51,131 bases of DNA from Ehrlichia minasensis (GCA_000825765.1 CDGH01000058.1:1-51131), one strand, 5' to 3'; positions 34,481 through 44,964 are shown, counted from the first letter of the stretch. Notes: generated by a model not told the origin, from the letters alone. Program-made: numbers and translations.

Positions 34481-35452
34481 CCCTCTGTATAAAATGCAAT
34501 CTAGTAGTTTATTTAAACGCATCTTGTAATGTGATTCTGAGAAAATGGTTAAACATGCTTTTGCCTGATCTATGTAGGTTGTTGCTATTTCTAATGACTT
34601 TTCAATGGCATTGTGGGATTTAATGTAGTATATAGCCTGTTCTAGGTTTTGATTAACAGATATTTGGTCCCAGAATTTTTTTTCTTCTGATGTTGCATTT
34701 TTGTATGCAATGATAACTGGTAAAGTTGTTTTTCCTGTTGAAAGATCATTCCCTAATTTTTTACCAAATTGTGCATTTGAAGCCGTATAATCAAGAATGT
34801 CATCCATTATTTGAAAAGCAACGCCGAGATTATTACCAAAACTTTTTAATGCTTCGCTTTCTTGTGGATTAACTTGTGCAAGATGAGCAGCGGCTTCACA
34901 AGTTGCTCCAAATAGAGAAGCTGTTTTTGCAGAGATAATTTCAATATATTTTTCTTTGGAAATGTTTATGTTATAACTAGAAAGCATTTGTTGTATTTCT
35001 CCTACTACAATGGTATTAGATGTTTGGGAGAGTATGGATAGTATATTAAGATTCTTACATTCTATAAGCCATTGAAAAGATATGGCAAGTAGGAAATCTC
35101 CAGCTAAAATGCTTGCTTTGTTTCCCCATATAAAATTGGAAGTTTTTTTCCCTCTTCTGAATTCACTTTCGTCTATTACATCATCATGTAACAATGTGGC
35201 ATTATGTATAAATTCAATGGCTGCTGCAATAGGTATTTTATTTTCATTTGTACAGTTTAGCATCTTGCATATAATGAAAAAAATGATGGGACGTATTCTC
35301 TTCCCTCCAGATTTGATTAAGTGGTGTATAATTTCTGTAATTAAAGCAATGTGTTTATCACTATGGTGGGAAATTAAAATTTCCATTGCATCTAAATCTT
35401 GCTGAATTAGTGATTTTAATTGTAGAAGTGTATTGTTGAATTCATTTGTCAT
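34475..35452 (-). CDS. ispB: Long-chain trans-polyprenyl diphosphate synthase
   Basis: Builds the all-trans polyprenyl side chain for ubiquinone; the chain length cannot be read from sequence. The 325-residue protein has the first Asp-rich motif in LLHDDVIDESEFRRG (about 88-102), GNKASILAGDFLL, and the second Asp-rich motif QIMDDILDYT, followed by GKKLGNDLSTGKTTLP. These are the features of IspB/octaprenyl synthases, not of FPP synthase. Both ends of the gene have been copied into the spacer downstream. Confidence 0.93.
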   Translation of the reverse strand: MTNEFNNTLLQLKSLIQQDLDAMEILISHHSDKHIALITEIIHHLIKSGGKRIRPIIFFIICKMLNCTNENKIPIAAAIEFIHNATLLHDDVIDESEFRRGKKTSNFIWGNKASILAGDFLLAISFQWLIECKNLNILSILSQTSNTIVVGEIQQMLSSYNINISKEKYIEIISAKTASLFGATCEAAAHLAQVNPQESEALKSFGNNLGVAFQIMDDILDYTASNAQFGKKLGNDLSTGKTTLPVIIAYKNATSEEKKFWDQISVNQNLEQAIYYIKSHNAIEKSLEIATTYIDQAKACLTIFSESHYKMRLNKLLDCILYRGY

Positions 35453-35640
35453 GTTTAGTAATTCTAAGATTTTTCATAATATTTGTGTTTGTAGTAAAGT
35501 TTGTTAACTTTGTATTTATAGAAATATGGAACAATAAGTACAAATATGTAACCCCATGATAATTTATATCATATTTATATATCAACTTCATTATTAATTC
35601 TGTTTATATTGAAAGAGTAGCAAAGACATTTACTATGCGC

Positions 35641-37053
35641 TTATGAACTGTAATAATTTACAAATTCAATAGGGTGTGGATGTAGCTGTAGATCTTTTAC
35701 TTCTAGTGTTTTAAGTTTTATGTATGAGTCAATTTGATCATTAGTAAACACATTTCCTGCTAATAGAAATTCTCTATTGTTGTCTAAGGATTCTAATGAA
35801 TCTTCAAGAGAACTTGCTACAGAATTTAATTGTTGTAATTCTGCTTTATCTAGTGAGTATAGGTTTTTATTTATTGCAGGTCCTGGATGGATTTTATTTT
35901 GTATACCATATAAGCCAGCCATTAACTGTGCAGAAAAACATAAATAAGGATTTGCAAGTGGATCTGGAAAGCGTACCTCTATCCTTTTAGCATTAACATC
36001 ATTTTGAGGTACGTATGGTATACGAATAGCAGAAGACCTATTTTCGTATGAGTAAGTTAACCAAGTTGGTGCTTCAAAGTGTGGTACTAATCTTTTATAG
36101 CTGTTTGTTGAAGGGTTTGCAAATGCATTAATTGCTTTCCCATGTTTTATAATACCACCTATATAATATAAACAAGTTTCTGATATACTGCCATCGGGGT
36201 TCACGAAAAGATTGGTGTTATTTTTCCAAAGAGATTGGTGACAATGCATACCATTGCCGTTATCTCTGATGACTGGTTTTGGCATAAAAGTTGCAGTTTT
36301 ACCATAAGATGATGTGACTCCATGTACTATGTATTTGCATTTTTGTACATTATCTGCACTAGCAAGTAGTTCATCATGCTGAAACCCAACTTCGCATTGT
36401 GATGCAGCAACTTCATGATGATGTATTAAAGGTGTAATACCTACTTCTTTAAACATTATTAACATTTCTGATCGAATGTCGTGTAACGAATCAATAGGAG
36501 GAGTTGGCATGTATCCGCCTTTAACTCTTGGACGATGATTATTATTAGAAAATTCTCTTCTTTGATACAAAATATCATGTTCTGCTGACTCTATTTTAAA
36601 GTAAGAGTCATACATTCCTGTGTAAAATTGAACATTGTCGAATACAAAAAACTCTATTTCTGGTCCAAAGTAACACTTATCAGCAATTCCTGTAGATAGC
36701 ATATATTCAGATGCTTTTTGTGCGGTATATCTTGGATCTTTAGAGTATTGAGATTGATTGTATGGATCTACTATATTGCAGATTATGACTAGTGTTGATT
36801 GAGCAGAGAATGGATCTACAAAAGCTGTACTGATGTCTGGTAATAATATCATATCAGATTTTTCTATTGACTGCCATCCCGGAATTGATGAACTGTCGAA
36901 ATTAATCCCTGTAAAAAGTACTTGTGCATCTGTAGTTTCTGCACTACGTGTTATGTGATGCCATCTTCCGTTGGAATCTGTAAATCTTAAGTCTATAAAA
37001 TTTATTGCATTTTTTTTTATGTAGTTTAAAGTATCCTCTGTAGAAAGGAACAT
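35641..37053 (-). CDS. glnA: Glutamine synthetase, type I
   Basis: Makes glutamine from glutamate and ammonia as a dodecamer. The protein shows the beta-grasp N terminus with INFIDLRFTDSNGRWHHI, metal/ATP motifs YFGPEIEFFVF, GNGMHCHQSLW, KRLVPHFEAPTW and NRSSAIRIP, and NKNLYSL, which retains the tyrosine adenylylated in GSI-beta enzymes. The frame is open to ATG 37113, but ATG 37053 (MFLSTEDTLNYI) gives 470 residues, the normal GSI length, so I use that start. No nitrogen-regulatory gene is adjacent, although the conserved Tyr would allow GlnE-type control. Confidence 0.95.
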   Translation of the reverse strand: MFLSTEDTLNYIKKNAINFIDLRFTDSNGRWHHITRSAETTDAQVLFTGINFDSSSIPGWQSIEKSDMILLPDISTAFVDPFSAQSTLVIICNIVDPYNQSQYSKDPRYTAQKASEYMLSTGIADKCYFGPEIEFFVFDNVQFYTGMYDSYFKIESAEHDILYQRREFSNNNHRPRVKGGYMPTPPIDSLHDIRSEMLIMFKEVGITPLIHHHEVAASQCEVGFQHDELLASADNVQKCKYIVHGVTSSYGKTATFMPKPVIRDNGNGMHCHQSLWKNNTNLFVNPDGSISETCLYYIGGIIKHGKAINAFANPSTNSYKRLVPHFEAPTWLTYSYENRSSAIRIPYVPQNDVNAKRIEVRFPDPLANPYLCFSAQLMAGLYGIQNKIHPGPAINKNLYSLDKAELQQLNSVASSLEDSLESLDNNREFLLAGNVFTNDQIDSYIKLKTLEVKDLQLHPHPIEFVNYYSS

Positions 37054-37251
37054 GATAAGATTACCAAGCTTAAAAACAGATAGGATATCAAGTTTCTTGT
37101 GCTTTTGCAACATACATATATAATTTATTAGGGAATTTGATTAGTAGATGTATAAGTTTATTGAGTTGTATTGTTACAGAAAATAAAGAAAAATCTTTAC
37201 TTAACTTTAGGAAAATGATTCAATGTTATCACTACTTTTATCTTTGATTAA

Positions 37252-37324
37252 GATCCCGTAGCTCAGTCGGTAGAGCAATTGACTTTTAATCAGTGTGTCG
37301 CGCGTTCGATTCGCGCCGGGATCA
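37252..37324 (+). tRNA. tRNA-Lys (anticodon TTT)
   Basis: The 73-nt cloverleaf has acceptor stem GATCCCG paired with CGGGATC, D arm GCTCAGTCGGTAGAGC, anticodon loop CTTTTAA on a TTGA/TCAG-type stem, and T arm CGCGTTCGATTCGCG. The discriminator is A and CCA is not encoded. tyrS begins 31 nt downstream on the same strand, so the two may share a transcript. Confidence 0.97.
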
Positions 37325-37355
37325 CTGTTTATTTTTATAATGATCTGTTTCTGAA

Positions 37356-38612
37356 ATGAAGTTAGAGTCTCAATTCTTAAGCTTTTTATATTCTCGTGGA
37401 TATTTTAATCAATGTACTAACATTAGTGCGTTGGATCAGTTAATGAGTAAGCAATGTGTACATGCATATATAGGGTTTGATTGTACTGGTAAAAGTTTAC
37501 ATGTTGGTAGCTTAGTGCAAATTATGATTTTGAGATACCTTCAAAAATTTGGTCATAAACCTATAGTATTATTGGGAAATGGTACAACTAAAATAGGTGA
37601 TCCTTCTGGTAAAGATAAATCGCGTGTAATGTTATGTGCTGATGAAATTGAAGCAAATACATTAGGGATTTATGATGTATTGAAAAAGTTTATTAAATTT
37701 GGAAATGGTCCCACTGATGCTCTGTTGGTACGTAATGCTGAGTGGTTGGATGATTTAAATTACATAGAATTTTTAAGAAATATAGGTAGACATTTTTCTG
37801 TCAATAACATGTTAACTTTTGATAGTGTGAGATTGCGTTTAGAGAGGGAACAGAATCTTAGTTTTTTAGAATTTAATTACATGTTGTTACAGTCCTATGA
37901 TTTTATAGAGCTTAGTAAGAGGTATAATTGTTTGTTACAAATAGGTGGTTCTGATCAGTGGGGGAACATTGTTAGTGGTGTAGAGTTAGGTAGAAAGTTA
38001 AAGTTACCAGAACTTTTTGGCCTTACAACTAATTTAGTGCTTACAAGTTCTGGTGAAAAGATGGGTAAGACTGCACAAGGTGCAGTATGGTTGAATGGTG
38101 ATATGTATAGTCCTGTTGATTATTGGCAATATTTTCGTAACGTCAAAGATGAAGATGTTGGGCGTTTTTTAAAATTATTTACTGAGTTACCTCTTGATAG
38201 AATCAAAGAGTTGGAACTCTTGCAGGGATACGAAACTAATGAAGCGAAAAAAATATTAGCTACTGAGGCTACTAAAATATGTCATGGGGAGGAAATTGCG
38301 CGAAATATTGCTGCTGATGCACTTAAAGTTTTTGAGTGTAATGATGATTCAGGCTTGTCGGCTTTTTATGTGGATAGACATGATGTAGATTTAGGATTGC
38401 CTATAATAAAATTACTTCAGATATCTGGTCTGGAAAAGAGTAATAGTAGTGCGAGAAGACTTGTCAATGATAAAGGATGTAAAATTAATGATGTAGTTAT
38501 ATTAGATGTAAATTACAAATTATCCTTAGAACATTTTTGCAATGCATCCTATGTTAAATTAAGTTGTGGGAAAAAGCGTCATTTAAAAATAATGTTAAAG
38601 AGTGATTTTTAG
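37356..38612 (+). CDS. tyrS: Tyrosyl-tRNA synthetase
   Basis: Class I aminoacyl-tRNA synthetase for tyrosine. The 418-residue protein has the HIGH-type motif as LHVGS in [15 protein letters not shown] (about 40-54), [14 protein letters not shown], the tyrosine-site [11 protein letters not shown], and KMSKS-type [14 protein letters not shown]-terminal S4-like RNA-binding segment follows ([16 protein letters not shown]). All are typical of the bacterial TyrS family. It lies just after tRNA-Lys, and hemA begins 25 nt after its stop, suggesting co-transcription. Confidence 0.96.
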   Translation: MKLESQFLSFLYSRGYFNQCTNISALDQLMSKQCVHAYIGFDCTGKSLHVGSLVQIMILRYLQKFGHKPIVLLGNGTTKIGDPSGKDKSRVMLCADEIEANTLGIYDVLKKFIKFGNGPTDALLVRNAEWLDDLNYIEFLRNIGRHFSVNNMLTFDSVRLRLEREQNLSFLEFNYMLLQSYDFIELSKRYNCLLQIGGSDQWGNIVSGVELGRKLKLPELFGLTTNLVLTSSGEKMGKTAQGAVWLNGDMYSPVDYWQYFRNVKDEDVGRFLKLFTELPLDRIKELELLQGYETNEAKKILATEATKICHGEEIARNIAADALKVFECNDDSGLSAFYVDRHDVDLGLPIIKLLQISGLEKSNSSARRLVNDKGCKINDVVILDVNYKLSLEHFCNASYVKLSCGKKRHLKIMLKSDF

Positions 38613-38637
38613 TAAAAAGCATAGGATAAAAGAAGCT

Positions 38638-39834
38638 ATGACAAATTATGAAGAGATATTTGATAGTAAGATTAAACTTATAAAGGAAGAGGGTAGATAT
38701 AGAGAATTTACAGGATTTTCTCGCATTCCTGGTCAATTTCCTTATGCTATCGAGTGTAATGTGAATAATGTAGTAACATTGTGGTGTAGCAATGATTATT
38801 TAGGTATGGGACAAAGTGAACATGTAATGCTTGCTATAAAAAATTATAGCAGTAGTGTTGGTGCAGGTGGTACTAGAAATATTTCTGGTACTACAAAGGA
38901 GATTATTGAGCTTGAAGAATCATTAGCCGATTTACACAGAAAGCCTGCAGCTTTAACTTTTGTATGTGGTTATGTTGCAAACCAGACTACTATCAGTACA
39001 TTACTTTCTGTTGTGCCAGATATTGTAGTATTTTCAGATGAGAAGAATCACTCCTCTATGATAGAAGGGATTAGGGGAAGTAATAGGGCAAAGCATATAT
39101 TTAAGCATAATGATGTTAAACATCTTGAAACTTTATTAAAGTCTATTGATAGATCTTTACCTAAGATTATAATATTTGAATCTTTATATTCTATGGATGG
39201 AGATATAGCTCCGATTGCAGAAATTTGTGATTTAGCTGATGAATATGGTGCAATGACTTATGTAGATGAAGTACATGCAGTTGGTATGTATGGAAATCGT
39301 GGTGGTGGTATATCGGAGCAGGAAAATATATCTGATAGGATTACTATTATTCAAGGTACTCTTTCTAAAGCTTTTGGAGTTATGGGTGGATATATTACTG
39401 GATCTAAGAGTTTAATAGATGTTGTTAGAAGTTTTGCTCCTGGTTTCATTTTTACTACAGCTTTATCTCCGCTTATTGCGTCTTCTGCTAGAATAAGTGT
39501 TGAACATTTGAAAAATAGTTCTGTTGAAAGAGAAAAGCAACGAGAAGTTGTTAACAAAGTAAAGGAATCTTTTGCTAGAGCTGGTATTAATTTTTTAAAG
39601 ACTGATACACATATTATTCCTGTTATTATAGGTGATCCAGTAGCTTGTAAAGATATTTCAAAAATATTACTTAATGATTACAAAATATATATACAATCTA
39701 TTAATTATCCTACTGTACCTGTGGGTACAGAAAGATTGAGGATTACTCCTACACCTTATCATACAGATGAAATGATAGATATATTAACTCAAGCACTAGT
39801 TGATGTTTTAGGTAGGTTTAAAATAATATGTTAA
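38638..39834 (+). CDS. hemA: 5-aminolevulinate synthase
   Basis: PLP enzyme that condenses glycine and succinyl-CoA, the first step of heme synthesis by the alphaproteobacterial (Shemin) route. Landmarks are [53 protein letters not shown] and the PLP-lysine site [13 protein letters not shown]. The frame extends to a GTG at 38602 inside tyrS, but ATG 38638 (398 residues, AGGA 11 nt upstream) fits the family length of about 400. It follows tyrS by 25 nt and converges on yraN with only 6 nt between the stop codons. Confidence 0.96.
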   Translation: MTNYEEIFDSKIKLIKEEGRYREFTGFSRIPGQFPYAIECNVNNVVTLWCSNDYLGMGQSEHVMLAIKNYSSSVGAGGTRNISGTTKEIIELEESLADLHRKPAALTFVCGYVANQTTISTLLSVVPDIVVFSDEKNHSSMIEGIRGSNRAKHIFKHNDVKHLETLLKSIDRSLPKIIIFESLYSMDGDIAPIAEICDLADEYGAMTYVDEVHAVGMYGNRGGGISEQENISDRITIIQGTLSKAFGVMGGYITGSKSLIDVVRSFAPGFIFTTALSPLIASSARISVEHLKNSSVEREKQREVVNKVKESFARAGINFLKTDTHIIPVIIGDPVACKDISKILLNDYKIYIQSINYPTVPVGTERLRITPTPYHTDEMIDILTQALVDVLGRFKIIC

Positions 39835-39840
39835 GTCAAG

Positions 39841-40209
39841 TTAGGTTTCTTGCCAAGCGTTTGTAATATGTATCAATCCTTTTGAAAGTGAAAGAAAATA
39901 TAGGTCAAATCTTATGTTGTATTTTTCAAATTTTTTATAGTAAGTAATAAAGTACTTTGCTACTCTGATAATTGATTGTTGTTGTTTATAAGTAATAGGA
40001 ATTTCTGACCTAAGTATACTAGTTTTGACTTCTATAAAAACCAAGTTTTGATTTTTAAAGGCAATGATGTCAACTTCACCTAAGGTACATTTGTATCTGT
40101 GTTTTATAATATGATATCTTTTACACTTTAAGAGCCAAATTATAATGACTTCTCCCAAATAACCTATCATGTTGTAGGTAGCTTTTAAATAATTCTTTTT
40201 GGTTTGCAT
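39841..40209 (-). CDS. yraN: YraN/UPF0102-family nuclease-like protein
   Basis: A small protein of the UPF0102 family with a restriction-endonuclease-like fold; its biological role is not settled. The 122 residues show [20 protein letters not shown], then the core [20 protein letters not shown], which holds the D...E-x-K triad of PD-(D/E)xK nucleases. The C-terminal half ([17 protein letters not shown] and IRFDLYFL) also matches the family. It ends 6 nt from the convergent hemA stop. Confidence 0.9.
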   Translation of the reverse strand: MQTKKNYLKATYNMIGYLGEVIIIWLLKCKRYHIIKHRYKCTLGEVDIIAFKNQNLVFIEVKTSILRSEIPITYKQQQSIIRVAKYFITYYKKFEKYNIRFDLYFLSLSKGLIHITNAWQET

Positions 40210-41452
40210 GATATGGTAAAAGTATTAATGGAAACCAGTATATCAAATTTTCTAGTGAAGTGGAAATGATTCTCAATTAAGTTTAGGGTGCTCTTTTGTA
40301 CTTGGTTTATATGCAATACGCTTTGTATTGTTTTGCTACTTTTAAAATGCCAGATAGTGTAAGTATATCTCAAGTAATTTTTTTAAATGTACATAATGGT
40401 ACTTGCAGTAAAAATCAGTGTGTTAAATTTTTTACATCTAGTGAAGATAATGTTTAATTAGACTGACAGCTTTTCAGATAATGTTTTGTACCTGATAACT
40501 ATAATGCAATGTCTTTTATACTGTTGATACAAGATTGTTATACATATCAAGTGTTAATATTATAGCAGTTATCAGATGACTTTTTTATGAAACATTATGA
40601 ATATAATTGTTAGTGAGAATTGATATCTAAATTTTTTAGCTGTATAAAAGTGGTTATCAATTGAATCTGTAGTTCTTTAATAATACTTGATATCTAGTAC
40701 TTGTATGTAGTAGCCTTTTGTGTTTAAAATCTGATAATAGACTTCACTACTCAGTGTTTACTGCTTATACATATCAAAAGGTATAATGCATTATATAAGG
40801 ATGAATTTCTTTTATATTATACATAAATATAAAGTTACAATATTAATTAAGTTATGTGTGTAGCAATAAGTTTCTTTGTTATAGTTTAACTTTTAAAATG
40901 TGGTCCATACCAGCACTTTATTATCCACTCTGATTGCCAACATACATAAATCATTGTTTGACACTGATGCAGCCCATTATTATATAAGTTTACAGTAGGT
41001 TTTGCTGCTTATCGCATTTAACAAAAAAGTTGTTGGCAATTTCCATACTACATACAAAATATGTAATGTTGATAAGTAACAGGTTTATTTGTATAAAGGT
41101 AGTATTGTATCATAGTTCAACTTGATATATTAATATCATAAAATCATTGATGAAGAGCGGCGTATCAAATTTTTTGTAGTGTCATTAAATTCACGCATTT
41201 TCTCAAATAATGTATTTGTATCTGTGTTTAAAAATATAAATACACTTTTATATTTTAAAATAGAACTATGATTTTATATTAAAAATGGCATATAGTATCC
41301 TAAGAATACTTATATGATGATTTTTTGTGAAATGTTTATATGGACCATCAGTGTGATTCTTTCATTTTGTGTTACATTGTAAAAAAGTGTTTTTTCTTGA
41401 ATAAGCCTGTGAAATAACATAGGCTTAGTGAATTAATATATAGTGTTTGATA
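40210..41452. other. Spacer upstream of secF
   Basis: About 1.24 kb with no intact gene. The minus strand at about 40893-40975 is open for 27 codons with a protein-like composition (ending VDNKVLVWTTF and a stop), possibly a gene remnant. GTATTTGTATCTGTGTTTA near 41212 resembles ACATTTGTATCTGTGTTTTA in the yraN strand at 40088, but the match does not extend convincingly. No tandem repeat is seen here, unlike other spacers of this size. Confidence 0.45.
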
Positions 41453-42331
41453 GTGATTTTTCGTAGTGGTGCAAATATAAATTTTTCTAAGTATAGAATG
41501 TGTGCTATGTTCTGTAGCGGTGTTCTAATGCTTATATCAATATTACTTGTTTTATTTAAGGGTGTATGCTTTGGTACAGATTTTGCAGGTGGTATTGTTA
41601 TTGAACTTCGTGCAAGTCAAATAGATACTAGAAGTATTACATTGAAACTGCAAGAAAGAGGTTTTGTAGGGTTTTCTGTGCAAAGTTTTAGAAATAACGA
41701 TAAAGAATTAATGATTCGTTTTAAGAGTGGAAAAGATGTAAATCATACTGATGCTGTTGAAAAAATAAAATTAGCATTAGGAGAAATATTAGGTGAAGTA
41801 ACTTATTTAAAAATAGACTATGTTGGGCCACAGGTTGGATATAAACAGATTTTTGAAGGACTATGTGCAATAATTTTTTCATTGTTAGGAATGTTTTTAT
41901 ATTTGTGGGTAAGATTTCAATGGAGATTTGCATTGGGTGGTGTTTTGGCACTGATACACGATGTAATATTAACATTAGGTTTGATTAGCTTGTGCGACAT
42001 TGAGTTTAATCTCTCTTCTACTGCAGCAATTTTGACTGTTATTGGTTATTCAGTAAATGATTCAGTGGTAATATATGATAGAATTCGGGAATTACTTAGA
42101 AAGAAATTGCAAAAAAAGTTGTCTGATATAATTAATGTAAGTATTAATGCTACTTTGTCTAGAACTATATTGACTTCTGGCACTACCATGTTAGCATCTT
42201 TTCCTTTGATGTTGTTATGTCAAGGTACTGTTAGAGAGTTAAGTATAATTATATTTTTTGGTATAGCTGTTGGTACATATTCTTCAATATTTATAGCAAC
42301 AGCGTCTTTGTCTGATAACGTTAAAACTTAA
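41453..42331 (+). CDS. secF: Protein-export membrane protein SecF
   Basis: SecF with SecD uses the proton gradient to drive late steps of Sec-dependent export. The roughly 292-residue protein has six hydrophobic segments with a periplasmic domain after the first (FGTDFAGGIVIELR). The family motifs are YVGPQVGYK, ALGGVLALIHDVILTLGL and VIGYSVNDSVVIYDRIRE. No ATG precedes the conserved start; GTG 41453 is my choice, with a TTG at 41447 as the alternative. secD is not adjacent. Confidence 0.94.
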   Translation: MIFRSGANINFSKYRMCAMFCSGVLMLISILLVLFKGVCFGTDFAGGIVIELRASQIDTRSITLKLQERGFVGFSVQSFRNNDKELMIRFKSGKDVNHTDAVEKIKLALGEILGEVTYLKIDYVGPQVGYKQIFEGLCAIIFSLLGMFLYLWVRFQWRFALGGVLALIHDVILTLGLISLCDIEFNLSSTAAILTVIGYSVNDSVVIYDRIRELLRKKLQKKLSDIINVSINATLSRTILTSGTTMLASFPLMLLCQGTVRELSIIIFFGIAVGTYSSIFIATASLSDNVKT

Positions 42332-42799
42332 GGTATTTGAGATATTTTTTTAATGTGTTGAGGAGATTTTTTGATGGATACTCAGTAGTTGATAATCCGT
42401 ATTATCAAAAAGCGCTGTTTATATATGAAGTTTTTTATAATAATAGTGTTTTAACTACAATTTTATATGCTGCTAAATTTTACTTGGTGTTGTATATTTG
42501 ATATATATCTTTAAGGTAAACACAGTTGGTAATATTGGTTATGATGCACTTTTATAATAAGTGAGATTTATTTATAACCAATATTACAACGTTATTTTAT
42601 GTATTAGACTAAAATTCGAGCGCAATATGAAAGTTGTGTTTTCTTTACAAGAATAAACTTTATTGATTGTGAAATTAGTGAAGCTTGCTTAATTAAAATG
42701 CAGCTGTCAAAATGTGTAATGTTTTTATGATAGTTGAAGGTTTAATCTATAGATGATGATCTATTAATTTTATATATTCTTTGAATAGAAATCTTTATG

Positions 42800-43790
42800 G
42801 ATGTTGAAGTCATGTTATTCCATTTTAAAAGTTGGACTATTGATAAAAGCATTGATTGTTGTATGAACAGTTGTTACTTATCAATATTATATATTTATAT
42901 TTATGTGGAGCGAGAGATAAGAATTGATCTTGTGTAGAGGAATACTTTTTGTGTGGAAAGTAATCAATAGTAAAGTTTGTTATAAACTTACTTAATAGTA
43001 GGCTTTATTGATATTGCAAAGGTTTGTGTGTTTTAATAGCAATAGTGGTAATAAAGTTCTGTTGAGGTGTACATTTTAAAATTTAAAACTATGATAAAGA
43101 AATTTGTTGCTATACACATAGAATTAATATTGCACCTTTATATTTGTAGTCATATAAAATAAATTTATCCTATATAGTAGGTTATACTTTTTAATATGTA
43201 AAAAGGAATAAATGCTGTTAATAGTGAAATTTATTATCAGTTAAAAAGTTGAACTATGATGAAAATATTTATGGCTGTATAAATAAATTTGTTACTTGTC
43301 AATATTATATATTTATGCATAGCATAAGATAAGAATTGATCTTGTGTAGAGGAATACTTTTTGTGTAGAAAGTAATCAATAGTAAAGTTTATTATAAACT
43401 TACGTAATAGTAGGCTTTATTGATATTGCAAAGGTTTGTGTGTTTTGATAGCAATAGTGGTAATAAAGTTCTGTTGAGGTGTACATTTTAAAAGTTAAAA
43501 CTATGATAAGGAAATTTGTTGCTATACACATAGAATTAATATTGCACCTTTATATTTGTGTGTCATATAAAATAAATTTATCCTATATAGTGGGTTATAC
43601 TTTTTAATATGTACAAAGGAATAAATGCTGTTAATAGTGAAATTTATTGTCGGTTAAAAAGTTGAACTATGATAAAAATATTTATAGCTATGTAAATGAA
43701 TGTATTACTTATTAATATATATGTTTATATGTAGTGTAAAGTAGGATTGAGTTAACTTTTTGTATAGAGGTAATCAGTAGTAGATCTTAT
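42800..43790 (+). repeat. Tandem repeat, period 412 bp, about 2.3 copies
   Basis: GATAAGAATTGATCTTGTGT starts at 42916 and at 43328, a step of 412 bp. Copies 1 and 2 share GAGGAATACTTTTTGTGT, AGTAATCAATAGTAAAGTTT, TAGGCTTTATTGATATTGCA and AGTTCTGTTGAGGTGTACAT with few differences. The tail of a third copy is visible at about 43660-43790 in diverged form. No frame of useful length and no match to secF or fbaB was seen. The rest of the spacer (42332-42800 and 43790-43990) shows only an 8-bp inverted repeat at 42389-42408 (TTGATAAT/ATTATCAA, 4-base loop) with no T run after it. Confidence 0.92.
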
Positions 43791-43990
43791 TGTGGATTTC
43801 TATAATAATGATCTATTAACTATAGAGTACTGATTTTATATACTTTAATAAATAACAAGATAATGCTTAGTGCGGTGTCATGTAATTATTACATTTTAGA
43901 AATTTGACACTAGTAAGTGCTTGTATTGCCTACGCTATTAGTGAAGTTTATGGTTTACTCATACAGCTCTTGAGATATTTATTAAATGGG

Positions 43991-44062
43991 AGGCCGGAAC
44001 CGGAATTGAACCGGTATAAAAGGATTTGCAGTCCTCTGCATAAGCCATTCTGCCATCCAGCC
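43991..44062 (-). tRNA. tRNA-Cys (anticodon GCA)
   Basis: Read on the minus strand, the acceptor stem GGCTGGA pairs with TCCGGCC, the anticodon loop is CTGCAAA with GCA, and the T arm is CCGGTTCAATTCCGG. The discriminator base is T, as required for tRNA-Cys, and CCA is not encoded. The first base of the tRNA (44062) is the last base of the upstream fbaB stop codon, so both must lie on one transcript. Confidence 0.96.
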
Positions 44063-44964
44063 TAACTGTTGTAAATTTTTGCTATTTGTTCTAGCATTGA
44101 TATAGCATCATTTTTTGATCTTTGAAAAGAATTGCGTCCTATAATTGACCCATCACCCTTACCTGATTTGATTGATTGTATTTCGTGCAATAGCTCATCT
44201 TCAGTTTTTGCTTCTCCACCTGAGAAAACAACTAGTCTTCTTCCTGCAAAGCAAGATAATTTTACGTACTCTACCCTTTGTTTTAAATCTGAAATATCAT
44301 AAGGAATAGAATCTCTCTCTATGTGACTTGTTGGTAACTTAACCTTTATAATATTTGCGCCAAGTGATGCTGCAATATGTGCAGCGTATGCTACTATATC
44401 TACTGCTGTTTCTCCTTGTTTTGAAATGTCATTTCCACGTGGGTATGACCATATCACAACTGCTAACCCTACTTCTTTTGCTTCTGCTATTAGAGCTCTT
44501 GTCTCTCTAATCATTGAGAAAAAATTGTGGGAACAAGGATAGATAGTTAACCCTATAGCTGAACACCCTAACCTTAGGGCATCTTTTACAGAAGATGTAA
44601 CAACTTGGTCAGGAAAACTGTTTTTTGGTGAAAGCAGTGTAGAATTATTTATTTTAAGAATAAGAGGTATAAGGCCGGAGTATGTTGATGCACCAGCTTC
44701 AAGCATACCGATTGGAGCTGCAAATGCACTAAACCCACCCTCAATGGCTAATTGAAAGTGATAATGTGGATCATAAGACTGAGGGTTTTTTGCGAAACTT
44801 TTAGTTGGTCCATGTTCCATACCTTGATCTACAGGTAGTATTAGCAATTTCCCACTACCTGCAACTTTACCGTGCAATAGCATTCTTGTTAGATTTGCTT
44901 TGACACCTGGGTTCTCACTTTCATAGAATCCTAGAATATCTTGAATAGGATTATTGGCTAGCAC
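44062..44964 (-). CDS. fbaB: Class I fructose-bisphosphate aldolase, FbaB (DhnA) family
   Basis: Schiff-base aldolase interconverting fructose-1,6-bisphosphate and two triose phosphates; in Ehrlichia, which lacks full glycolysis, it is expected to work in the gluconeogenic direction. The 300-residue TIM barrel has ILPVDQGMEHGPTKSFA (about 42-58), GFSAFAAPIGMLEAG, IIKVKLPT with the probable Schiff-base lysine, RRLVVFSGGEAKTEDELL and DGSIIGRNSFQR for phosphate binding. The start codon is GTG (MLANNPIQDIL). The TAG stop overlaps the first base of tRNA-Cys. Confidence 0.94.
   Translation of the reverse strand: MLANNPIQDILGFYESENPGVKANLTRMLLHGKVAGSGKLLILPVDQGMEHGPTKSFAKNPQSYDPHYHFQLAIEGGFSAFAAPIGMLEAGASTYSGLIPLILKINNSTLLSPKNSFPDQVVTSSVKDALRLGCSAIGLTIYPCSHNFFSMIRETRALIAEAKEVGLAVVIWSYPRGNDISKQGETAVDIVAYAAHIAASLGANIIKVKLPTSHIERDSIPYDISDLKQRVEYVKLSCFAGRRLVVFSGGEAKTEDELLHEIQSIKSGKGDGSIIGRNSFQRSKNDAISMLEQIAKIYNS

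Noticed and set aside
41200-41270. Possible yraN remnant around GTATTTGTATCTGTGTTTA
   Set aside because: The match to the yraN strand at about 40085-40110 is about 20 bases and does not extend on either side.
42389-42408. Perfect 8-bp inverted repeat (TTGATAAT/ATTATCAA) considered as the secF terminator
   Set aside because: The stem is AT-rich and no T run follows on the plus strand; GCGC follows instead.
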